Source of the DNA: Paraburkholderia sejongensis | GTDB taxonomy: Bacteria > Pseudomonadota > Gammaproteobacteria > Burkholderiales > Burkholderiaceae | Direction of reading: 5' to 3' | Length of the DNA stretch: 64,000 nucleotides | Assembly (NCBI RefSeq): GCF_020880815.1 | Contig: NZ_JAJITD010000004.1 | Location: 372,001-436,000, forward strand | Shown: in pieces, positions 44,186 through 51,302 of the stretch | Layout of the letters: the number at the start of each line of letters is the position of its first letter | Position numbering within the stretch: the stretch's first letter is position 1 | Made by a program: the position numbers and the translations under genes | The notes under the pieces: generated by a model | Told to the model about the DNA's origin: nothing | The model's input: only the letters and a program-made list of their open reading frames with translations | Databases searched by the model: none

Positions 44186-44459
44186 GTTGTCGTGGGGCGA
44201 GCGAGCGGGCGATGCCGGCGACTGGCGTGAGCGTGGCCGGCGCGGGCTGCGATTGGTTGGAATTGCGTAGCATCCCCTGGCATTTCCTCGCCTCGCAGCG
44301 ATCTTGCCGGGCGGCGCACAGGCTGCGCAAAGGGGAGCCCGCGGGGCGCGGGCGGTTTGCGAAAGGCGTGGATTTTACAGCAGTACGATGAGTCGAGTGG
44401 GCGTGGCCCCCGTTGTCCGCGGCGCGGGCGCGGGACCACGCGTTCGGCCCGGCGGCCGT

Positions 44460-45050
44460 TCAGATAATCAGCCGCGACACCTTGGTGCCTTCGAGCGACA
44501 CCCCGGCCATCAGCCCGCCGTTGGTCAGGACGAAGGCCTGCACCGGACCGGTCGCGGTCGACGAGTCGACCGCGCCGTTCGCGCCGACCTTCAGCACCGC
44601 AACCGTCGCATTGGCGCCGACGGCCCAGCCCTGGCTGCGCAGGAATTCGTCGAGCGCCTCCTGGGTCATGAAAAGGAACACCAGCGCCTTCGACTGCGCG
44701 CCGATCTGCAATCCGAACGAACCGGCGACGGTGCTGTAGTAGCCGACCGTGCGGCCGCCGACGCGCAGGCCGCCTTCCCCATACTGGCCGCCGACCCAGA
44801 AGCCGGCCGCGATCACCGACGGGAACACCAGCACGCCGCGCGCTTTCGCGACCAGTTCGCGCGAGCCGTCGACGTTTTCATAGAGACGCGCGAGCGTCGA
44901 GTCGATGCCCGCGTTGATCGTGTCGCGCTTGCCGGCGTTGGCGGCGGGCGAGGCGCTCGAGGACGGCGAAGTCGTCGTGCAACCGGTGAGGCTGAGGCCC
45001 GCGACGGCCAATGCAGCGCTGCCGGTCATGATGAACTGTCGTCTGCGCAT
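44460..45050 (-). CDS. SYLF (Ysc84-like) domain lipoprotein
   Basis: This 196-residue protein has a lipoprotein signal (AVAGLSLTGC, Cys at about residue 24) and a SYLF lipid-binding domain (about 60-195) with ARGVLVFPSVIAAGFWVGGQ, GRTVGYYSTVAGSFGLQIGAQ and ALVFLFMTQEAL. SYLF domains bind phosphoinositides in eukaryotes; bacterial members are periplasmic lipoproteins of unclear role. The N-terminus also has twin Arg residues near MRRRQFIMTG, so Tat export is possible. Confidence 0.87.
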   Translation of the reverse strand: MRRRQFIMTGSAALAVAGLSLTGCTTTSPSSSASPAANAGKRDTINAGIDSTLARLYENVDGSRELVAKARGVLVFPSVIAAGFWVGGQYGEGGLRVGGRTVGYYSTVAGSFGLQIGAQSKALVFLFMTQEALDEFLRSQGWAVGANATVAVLKVGANGAVDSSTATGPVQAFVLTNGGLMAGVSLEGTKVSRLII

Positions 45051-45434
45051 GAGTGTTTTCCTTTTTGCGTTTCCAACGCGTTTTGTACTTTCTTTTTTGT
45101 ACGTTACAGGAGAGTGCGGCGGTGTCGCCCGCTTGCGTTTGTGCGCATTTGCGTGCGGGAGGTTCCGCACGCCGGCCGCTTGTCGCAGCGGCAATAGCGC
45201 GCGGCGGCGCCCGTCACGCACGGGCGCCGGGGTCGACGCAGCAGCTTGCATGCCTGTCGGCGCGCCGGCCGGGGCGGGCGGCGCGCGAATGCGGGCATGA
45301 GTTGGCGAGCGGTTGGGGAATAGCCCGGGCGCGGCGCGGGCCTTCGCGCGCCGGCCGGTTTTCGTGCGGCATGCGGCGCTTGGGCGCGACGCACGCCATT
45401 AGCCCGTTATGCGCCGGCTGTGTCCGCGTTACCG
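45051..45434. other. Non-coding region with GC hairpins
   Basis: These 384 bp separate the SYLF gene leader and the FAD-oxidase stop. The first 60 bp is T-rich on the plus strand, probably the SYLF promoter side. A perfect hairpin lies at 45205-45229. Short open frames here resemble nothing known. Confidence 0.5.
45205..45229. other. Perfect GC hairpin
   Basis: CGGCGCCCGT and ACGGGCGCCG form a 10-bp stem with loop CACGC. No T-run follows on either strand, so a terminator role is unsupported. Confidence 0.4.
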
Positions 45435-46823
45435 CTATACCGTCGGGCGAATGTTCTGGTTGTGGTGAAACAGGTTGTGCGGGTCGTAGCGGTTCTTCAC
45501 CTCGACCAGCCGGTCATAGTTCGGGCCATACGCTTCCGCGATGCGTCCGCTTTCCTCTTCGGTCATGAAGTTCACGTACACGCTGCCGAGCGCGAACGGT
45601 CGTGTCGCGTCGCAGAACTCGCGCGCCCATGCGATGCAGCGCTCGTCGTCGCGCGCGTCGTCCCAGCGGCCGTGCACGTTCATCCCGTAGAGCGTGTTGC
45701 GATTCGGATAAGCGGTCGCGTCGGGGGCCGGGCGCTGCGTCGCGCCGCCGATCAGGCCGAAAAAGATCTCGCATTGCGGCGACGGCAGCGTCTCGATCGC
45801 CTGGATCAGCGCGTCGATCAGGCCGTCGTCGATCGCGCCGAGATTGTGCGACTTCCAGTAGTTGCGCGCGCCCGGAGTGAGCAGAGGATCGAACGCCTGT
45901 TGCCACATTTCGTACGGCATCGGGCCCAGATGCTCGCCGACCGGCGTGCCGAAAGCGCGCACCGCTTCGACGGCCGCCGGGCCGTTTTCGACCGGGCCGT
46001 TGAAGCACATCGCGAACACCAGCACCGGCTTGCCGTGCACCTCGGGCGGCAGGAACGGCAGCGGCGGCGCGAGCCGCGCGACCGCCCACACGGCCAGTTC
46101 TTCCGGCATCGCGGGCGCCGCCGCGCGGTATTTCAGCAGCGCCTGTTTCGCTTCGGCGAACGGCAGCACCACGAGGCCGCCGTAGACGAGCGGCCCGACC
46201 GGATGCAGCGCGAACTCGAATTGCGTGACCACGCCGAAATTGCCGCCGCCGCCGCGGATCGCCCAGAACAGGTCGTCGTTTTGCGTGGCGCTCGCGCGCC
46301 GCAATTCGCCGTCGGCGGTGACGACATCGGCGCCGACCAGGTTGTCGACCGTCATCCCATAGCGCCGGCTCAGCCAGCCGAAGCCGCCGCCGAGCGTGAG
46401 ACCCGCGACGCCGGTCGTCGAGTTGATGCCGAGCGGGGTAGCGAGTCCGAAGGCCTGCGCTTCGTGATCGAAATCGTGCAGCGTCGCGCCCGGTTCGACG
46501 TACGCGCGTTGCGCTTGCGGATCGATGCGCACCGATTTCATCGCCGACATGTCCAGCACCAGTCCGTCGTCGCACAACGCGCTGCCGCCGATGTTGTGGC
46601 CGCCGCCGCGAATCGCCAGCGGCAGGCCGTTGATGCGCGCGAACTCGATGCCGCGGCGTACGTCGGCGACGCCGGCGCAACGCAGGATCATCGCCGGCGA
46701 GCGATCGATCATCGCATTCCAGATGTGACGTGCCGCGTCGAAGTCCGTGCTGTCGGGTAGCAGAAGCTGGCCGCGCAGGCCCGCTTTGAATTCGTCGATC
46801 GCGCTGCTGGAAACCGTAACCAT
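45435..46823 (-). CDS. FAD-linked oxidase with berberine-bridge (BBE) C-terminus
   Basis: This 462-residue flavoprotein has an FAD_binding_4 domain (about residues 40-180; AIRGGGHNIGGSAL with His76 as probable covalent FAD site) and the BBE ending YDPHNLFHHNQNI. It lacks the second cysteine linkage of bicovalent BBE enzymes, so single attachment is expected. Such enzymes oxidise sugars, alkaloids or similar alcohols and amines with O2; substrate unknown. ATG 46823 has AGG upstream and is preferred to in-frame starts at 46835 and 46961. Confidence 0.87.
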   Translation of the reverse strand: MVTVSSSAIDEFKAGLRGQLLLPDSTDFDAARHIWNAMIDRSPAMILRCAGVADVRRGIEFARINGLPLAIRGGGHNIGGSALCDDGLVLDMSAMKSVRIDPQAQRAYVEPGATLHDFDHEAQAFGLATPLGINSTTGVAGLTLGGGFGWLSRRYGMTVDNLVGADVVTADGELRRASATQNDDLFWAIRGGGGNFGVVTQFEFALHPVGPLVYGGLVVLPFAEAKQALLKYRAAAPAMPEELAVWAVARLAPPLPFLPPEVHGKPVLVFAMCFNGPVENGPAAVEAVRAFGTPVGEHLGPMPYEMWQQAFDPLLTPGARNYWKSHNLGAIDDGLIDALIQAIETLPSPQCEIFFGLIGGATQRPAPDATAYPNRNTLYGMNVHGRWDDARDDERCIAWAREFCDATRPFALGSVYVNFMTEEESGRIAEAYGPNYDRLVEVKNRYDPHNLFHHNQNIRPTV

Positions 46824-47870
46824 GGTGTACCTCATCGAAGGGAAGAAGACGCTCGCGGGAAAGTAATCAGCAGGCCAGACTAAATGGCGGGAGATGCGTG
46901 AAAGCGATTCGAGAGCTTGGACTGCGTCCAGTAAACGGGGCGGCGCGCGGAAGTCAAACACTGGTATACCCGCGGCCGCGGGCGATCAGGCGCGAGCGCG
47001 CATCCGGCCGGCTTGCGGGGCATGCTCCGGTGCCGTGCCGATGCGTACGGCCGCCGATGGTGGAAGCACTCCGGAAATAGCAGTGTTGGTTGTGCGCGGT
47101 GCTGGTGGTCGGGCCGCAACACTTTGCGCTGCATTGCGCTGCGTTGCGTTCCCGGCTGCTGCCGTCGCTGTTTTTCGCGCGACGCGGCCGGCGCGCGCGT
47201 TCGATGCGTCCCGCGAGTGTGGGCCAACGCACGCCGCATGACGGTTTTTTTACGCGCATCGCCATTAATTTCCTGAGTGCGGCGATATGCGCGCGCGTTT
47301 CGATGTTTTTGTTTGCGCTGTCTGTGGGATTGCGATCATTGGCTTTTCCTGTTTTATTTTTTATGTGCGGAAAAGCACATGAATTAATGCGTGGTTCGAT
47401 AAATCGCCGATTTGCCACGGGGAAACGCCTGGTTGAATAGAGGCGATTGATTCGACTGCCTCGGTGCGAATAGTTTTAATCGCACGTATGAAGATAGCTT
47501 TAAGCGGCCCTTTCAGCCGATGTTGCTATTAACGATGCCGGATTGCCCGCTCGCGGCGCTCACGTGAGCGCCGCGGCGCTATTGCATTGCGTGGGTTAGC
47601 GCACGGTGGCGCAATTGCGCTCCGCATAACTTCAACGTCCATCAAGCCTTGCTGTGTCGCGCTATCGATCGAGCGCGCGCACAGCCAACCGATTCTCTCG
47701 AATTACGCCAAATCGGACCGGGGATTTTCCGCGAGAGAAGAGCGGAGTGCGACGGGATTAATTCGCGCGAAGCGAAGTCGGTGGCTTTCGAGTTTTCGTT
47801 TTCCCTTTCAGGGGGAGATCTGACTCGTTATTGGACCGGTCGTTCCGGATGAAATAATCAGGAGAAGGAA
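46824..47870. other. Long non-coding region upstream of the Gly-rich repeat protein
   Basis: This 1047-bp stretch has no gene I can support. The part from about 47240 to 47530 is lower in GC than the surroundings and carries a possible promoter, TTGATT at 47447-47452 with AATAGTTT about 17 bp on. A perfect 22-bp palindrome lies at 47553-47574. If transcription begins near 47480, the repeat-protein mRNA would have a leader of about 390 nt. Confidence 0.5.
47553..47574. promoter_or_regulatory. Perfect 22-bp palindrome with CACGTG centre
   Basis: GCGGCGCTCAC is followed directly by its exact inverse GTGAGCGCCGC, without spacer. It lies 297 bp upstream of the repeat-protein start and could be a protein-binding dyad or a leader hairpin. 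Confidence 0.45.
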
Positions 47871-50324
47871 ATGAAAAAGCAACGCGGGGATGCGTGGATA
47901 TTGGGGACGCGCAGAGCGGCTTTGGCCGTGGCAGTTAGTCTTTATGCGGCGATGGCGGGCGCGCAAACCACGACAGCGGGGTCCGACGGCGACGCCGCCA
48001 ATTCGAATGTGATGGTCGTTGCTCAGGCGCGCGGCGGTTGCCCGTCCGGCGGCGGTCCCGGCTGCACGTCGCAGGGAGGCGCCGCGCCAGGGAACAGCGC
48101 CACCGCCGTTGCGGCGGCGCTCGGCGGGACGCCGTCGGCGGGCGCCGGTGCCGGCGCGGGCAATGGAAATAGTTCGGCGAACTCAGGATCGGGCGGAGTG
48201 GGTTCGGGAGGGAAGGGCGGGAGTGGTGGTGGCGGCGCTGGTGGCGATGGCGGTGGCGGCGCTGGCGGCGGCGGTGACAGCGGCGGGGATAACGGGTCGG
48301 GAAAGGGCGGTAGCGGTGGTGATGGTGGCGGTAATAACGGTGGTGATAGCGGTGGTGGTGGAGGCGATAACGGCGGTAGTGGTGGTGATGGCGGTGGCGA
48401 TAGCGGTGGCGGTGATGGTGGGCATGGTGGACACCATGGCCACGGTGGACACCATGGCCACGGTCATGGCGGTGATGGCGATGGCGATGGCGGTCATGGT
48501 CATGGCGGTGATGGTGACGGCGGTCATGGTCATGGTGGCGATGGCGACGGTGGTCATGGTCATGGCGGCGATGGCGACGGTGGTCATGGTCATGGAGGTG
48601 ATGGCGACGGCGGTCACGGTCATGGCGGTGATGGCGATGGCGGTCACGGTCATGGTGGCGATGGCGATGGCGGTCATGGTCATGGCGGTGATGGCGATGG
48701 CGGCCACGGTCATGGCGGCGATGGCGACGGCGGTCACGGTCATGGCGGCGATGGCGACGGTGGTCATGGTCATGGCGGCGATGGCGACGGTGGTCATGGT
48801 CATGGCGGCGATGGCGACGGCGGTCACGGTCATGGCGGCGATGGCGACGGCGGTCATGGTCATGGCGGTGATGGCGACGGCGGCCACGGTCATGGCGGCG
48901 ATGGCGACGGCGGTCATGGTCATGGCGGCGATGGCGACGGCGGTCATGGTCATGGCGGCGATGGCGACGGTGGTCATGGTCATGGCGGCGATGGCGACGG
49001 CGGTCACGGTCATGGCGGCGATGGCGACGGCGGTCATGGTCACAGCGGCGATGGTGACGGCGGTCATGGTCACAGCGGCGATGGTGACGGCGGTCATGGT
49101 CACAGCGGCGATGGCGACGGTGGCCACGGAGATGGCGGTCATGGTCACAGCGGTGACGGTGACGGCGGCCACGGAGATGGCGGTCACGGCCACAGCGGCG
49201 ATGGCGACGGCGGCCACGGAGATGGCGGTCACGGCCACAGCGGCGATGGTGACGGTGGCCACGGAGATGGCGGTCATGGTCACAGCGGCGGCGATGGCGG
49301 CCATGGTGATGGCGGTCACGGCCACAGCGGTGGCGATGGCGGTCACGGCCCCAGCGGCAATGGTGACGGCGGCCACGGTACGGGCGGCCAAGGTGACGGT
49401 GGCCATGGCCACAGCGGTGGTCCGGGCAGCGGCGGCCACGGCGGCAACGGTGGAGACGGTGGTGGCCAAGGCAACAGTGGCCACGGTGGAAATGGTGGCG
49501 AGGGCAACGGCGGGCACGGCGGCGGCCAGGGCAATGGCGGTTCCGGAACCGGAGGCCACGGCGGCAGCGGTGGTGGCGAAGGTAACGGCGGCCACGGTGG
49601 TGGCCAGGGCAACGGTGGTGCCGGCGGTGGAGGTCAGGGAGGCCACGGCGGCGGCCAGGGCAACAGTGGTGCCGGCGGTGGAGGTCAGGGAGGCCACGGC
49701 GGCGGCCAGGGCAACAGTGGTGCTGGAGGCGGAGGCCAAGGCGGTAACGGAGGCGGCCAGGGCAACGGCGGTGCTGGCGGCGGAGGCCAAGGCGGCCATG
49801 GCGGAGGCCAGGGCAACGGCGGTGCTGGCGGCGGAGGCCAAGGCGGTAACGGCGGAGGCCAGGGCAACGGCGGTGCTGGCGGCGGAGGCCAAGGCGGTAA
49901 CGGCGGAGGCCAGGGCAACGGCGGTGCCGGAGGTGGAGGCCAAGGCGGTAACGGCGGAGGCCAGGGCAACGGCGGTCCCGGCGGCGGAGGCCAAGGTGGC
50001 AACGGAGGCGGCCAGGGCAATGGTGGTCCCGGCGGCGGCCAAGGCGGCCAAGGCGGCCAAGGCGGCCAAGGCGGCAATGGCGGTCACGGTGGCCATGGCG
50101 GTCACGGTGGTCCAGGCAACGGCGGAGGCCAAGGCGCTGGCGGAGGCCAAGGCAACGGCGGACCGGGCAACGGTGGCAATGGCGGCCACGGTGGAGGCTT
50201 CGGCGGCGGCTTCGGGAACGGCGGCTTCGGCAACGGCGGTCGCGGCGGTGGTTTCGGCGGCTTCGGCAACGGTGGCCACGGCGGTGGTGGCTACGGCGGC
50301 GGCCACGGCGGCAGCAACCACTAA
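47871..50324 (+). CDS. Secreted Gly/His/Asp-rich tandem-repeat protein, function unknown
   Basis: This 817-residue protein starts with a probable signal peptide (about residues 1-31, ending AMAGAQ); the mature part is almost all low complexity. In order: Gly-rich lead (about 65-200), 21 decapeptides of the type GDGDGGHGHG, four 15-residue units with GGHGDGGHGHS, and about nine 17-residue units of the type GHGGGQGNGGAGGGGQG, then a Gly/Phe end (FGGGFGNGGFGNGG). AGGAGAAGGAA precedes ATG 47871. Differences among DNA repeats are mostly C/T changes at third codon positions, which supports this frame over the others that stay open. Regular His and Asp suggest metal binding, and the composition suggests an elastic or surface matrix protein; both are inference. 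Confidence 0.75.
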   Translation: MKKQRGDAWILGTRRAALAVAVSLYAAMAGAQTTTAGSDGDAANSNVMVVAQARGGCPSGGGPGCTSQGGAAPGNSATAVAAALGGTPSAGAGAGAGNGNSSANSGSGGVGSGGKGGSGGGGAGGDGGGGAGGGGDSGGDNGSGKGGSGGDGGGNNGGDSGGGGGDNGGSGGDGGGDSGGGDGGHGGHHGHGGHHGHGHGGDGDGDGGHGHGGDGDGGHGHGGDGDGGHGHGGDGDGGHGHGGDGDGGHGHGGDGDGGHGHGGDGDGGHGHGGDGDGGHGHGGDGDGGHGHGGDGDGGHGHGGDGDGGHGHGGDGDGGHGHGGDGDGGHGHGGDGDGGHGHGGDGDGGHGHGGDGDGGHGHGGDGDGGHGHGGDGDGGHGHGGDGDGGHGHSGDGDGGHGHSGDGDGGHGHSGDGDGGHGDGGHGHSGDGDGGHGDGGHGHSGDGDGGHGDGGHGHSGDGDGGHGDGGHGHSGGDGGHGDGGHGHSGGDGGHGPSGNGDGGHGTGGQGDGGHGHSGGPGSGGHGGNGGDGGGQGNSGHGGNGGEGNGGHGGGQGNGGSGTGGHGGSGGGEGNGGHGGGQGNGGAGGGGQGGHGGGQGNSGAGGGGQGGHGGGQGNSGAGGGGQGGNGGGQGNGGAGGGGQGGHGGGQGNGGAGGGGQGGNGGGQGNGGAGGGGQGGNGGGQGNGGAGGGGQGGNGGGQGNGGPGGGGQGGNGGGQGNGGPGGGQGGQGGQGGQGGNGGHGGHGGHGGPGNGGGQGAGGGQGNGGPGNGGNGGHGGGFGGGFGNGGFGNGGRGGGFGGFGNGGHGGGGYGGGHGGSNH
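48481..49110 (+). repeat. 30-bp tandem repeat, 21 copies
   Basis: Units close to GATGGCGACGGTGGTCATGG plus CATGGCGG recur exactly every 30 bp, encoding the decapeptide GDGDGGHGHG. The last few copies change HG to HS. Variation is nearly all synonymous. Confidence 0.92.
49111..49290 (+). repeat. 45-bp tandem repeat, four copies
   Basis: Four 45-bp units encode GDGGHGDGGHGHSGD-type 15-mers. They look like the 30-bp unit enlarged by insertion of a GGHGD segment. Confidence 0.85.
49590..50036 (+). repeat. 51-bp tandem repeat, nearly nine copies
   Basis: Units begin at 49590, 49641, 49692 and every 51 bp after, encoding GHGGGQGNGGAGGGGQG with His/Asn, Gly/Ser and Ala/Pro exchanges. The last copy is partial and runs into GGQGGQGGQ. 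Confidence 0.92.
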
Positions 50325-50331
50325 CCGGTGT

Positions 50332-50364
50332 GCCGGAAGCCCCCTGCGACCGGGGGCTTCCGGC
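50332..50364. terminator. Perfect 13-bp hairpin after the repeat-protein gene
   Basis: GCCGGAAGCCCCC and GGGGGCTTCCGGC pair perfectly over a 7-base loop, 8 bp after the stop. The T-run of an intrinsic terminator is missing, so it may protect or end the transcript in another way. Confidence 0.5.
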
Positions 50365-50370
50365 GAACGT

Positions 50371-50394
50371 GGAGGCCGGCGCAAGCCGGCCTCC
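50371..50394. other. Second perfect hairpin with GCAA tetraloop
   Basis: GGAGGCCGGC and GCCGGCCTCC form a 10-bp stem closed by a GCAA (GNRA) loop, 6 bp after the first hairpin. The two form a tandem structured 3' end. Confidence 0.5.
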
Positions 50395-50442
50395 ATGCCA
50401 CTCCACCCGAAGCAGCGCGGCAATCGGACTGCGGCAATGGCT

Positions 50443-50586
50443 GCACCAAAAGAAGCACCAAAAGAAGCACCAAAAGAAGCCCCAAACGAGCTACCACGCG
50501 AAGAACTAAAAGCACTACCAAAAGAAGTACTAAAAGAACCGCGAAAAGAATCACCAAAAGAAGTCCTGAAAGAACCACTCAACACA
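50443..50586. repeat. A-rich 12-bp tandem repeat, 12 units
   Basis: Three identical GCACCAAAAGAA units are followed by nine diverged ones (for example CTACCAAAAGAA, GTACTAAAAGAA, TCACCAAAAGAA), all in strict 12-bp phase. The tract is A-rich in a GC-rich genome. From ATG 50437 it would encode APKE/LPKE/VLKE tetrapeptides, but with AT-ending codons unlike the host. Confidence 0.85.
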
Positions 50587-50639
50587 GCACTCAAAGCAGT
50601 CCGAACCAGTCACCCAGGCGGACGGCCGCGCCCGTCCAC

Positions 50640-51302
50640 TCACCCCGGCAGTTCGATCACCTTCTCCTGCACCACTAGAAAAACGCGCTCGCCGGCAACC
50701 CGTCCGGTTTCCCGCGCGCCTCCGGTAAAACTCCCGAACGCGGGCAGTACCCCGCAGCCACTGCTAAAACGGAAGCACGGCACTCGCACCGAATCGGTCC
50801 GTGTCGCCAGCCGATACACCGGATGCACATGCCCGGCGAGTACATACGCGTGCTCGACCGCGCGCGGGTGATGACACAACGCCCACGGCCCGATAAGCCA
50901 CGGTTCGCGCACATGCTCGACGTCCAGCGTGAGCGGTAAGCGACCCGCATGCCGGTCGTGATTGCCTTCGACCAGTACCACCCGCAATAACGGATGCCGC
51001 GCGCGCCACGCGTGCAACGCATCGAGCGTGAGCGTCGACAGCGATTCGCGCGCGTGCAGCAGGTCGCCGAGAAACACCAGCAGCGCCGGTTCGTATTCGG
51101 CAATCAGTCGATCGATTCGCAGCAGATTGTCCGCGGTCGAACCCGTCGGCACCGGAATGCCGCGTGCGCGAAATACCGCGTCCTTGCCGAAATGCGCATC
51201 GGCGATAAAGAGCGCACGCAGCCGCGGATCGAAACTCGCGCGCAAGCTCGACAGCACGAGCGGATGGGAAGCGATTTCAATCGCGAGCGACGCCGGCGTC
51301 AT
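50640..51302 (-). CDS. pdeM: Ligase-associated DNA-damage-response endonuclease PdeM (calcineurin-like phosphoesterase)
   Basis: This 220-residue metallophosphoesterase shows the metal motifs DAHFGKD (about residue 35), GDLLHARES (about 79), EGNHDRH (about 112) and GHVHPVYRL (about 158). These match PdeM, a Mn-dependent phosphoesterase linked to DNA ligase genes. Its ATG overlaps the stop of the Lhr-type helicase by 4 bp, so they are coupled. Confidence 0.92.
   Translation of the reverse strand: MTPASLAIEIASHPLVLSSLRASFDPRLRALFIADAHFGKDAVFRARGIPVPTGSTADNLLRIDRLIAEYEPALLVFLGDLLHARESLSTLTLDALHAWRARHPLLRVVLVEGNHDRHAGRLPLTLDVEHVREPWLIGPWALCHHPRAVEHAYVLAGHVHPVYRLATRTDSVRVPCFRFSSGCGVLPAFGSFTGGARETGRVAGERVFLVVQEKVIELPG

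Larger units (their letters stand above)
50325..50639. other. Non-coding region with hairpins and A-rich repeats
   Basis: These 315 bp lie between the repeat-protein stop and the convergent pdeM stop. They hold two perfect hairpins (50332-50394) and the A-rich 12-bp repeat tract (50443-50586). Open frames cross the tract on both strands, but their codon use is foreign to this genome. Confidence 0.55.

Noticed and set aside
46954..47418. 154-codon minus-strand frame upstream of the repeat gene
   Set aside because: Arg/Ser-rich low-complexity translation without start signals or family resemblance.
48481..49110. 30-bp units that resemble CRISPR repeats in length
   Set aside because: Units are contiguous without unique spacers and lie inside a coding sequence, so this is a protein repeat.
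47935..50594. Two minus-strand frames of over 800 codons
   Set aside because: They are opposite-strand readings of the same repeats, Arg/His-rich or Thr/Ala-rich, with no start signal or recognisable domain.
48019..50871. A 950-codon plus-strand frame overlapping the repeat gene
   Set aside because: It has an Ala/Met/Val/Thr composition typical of a shifted GC-repeat, no ribosome site, and repeat differences fall on its non-wobble positions.
50437..50871. 144-codon frame with APKE repeats
   Set aside because: Its codon use is foreign, it has a weak ribosome site, and its second half is antisense to pdeM. Recorded as a repeat tract instead.
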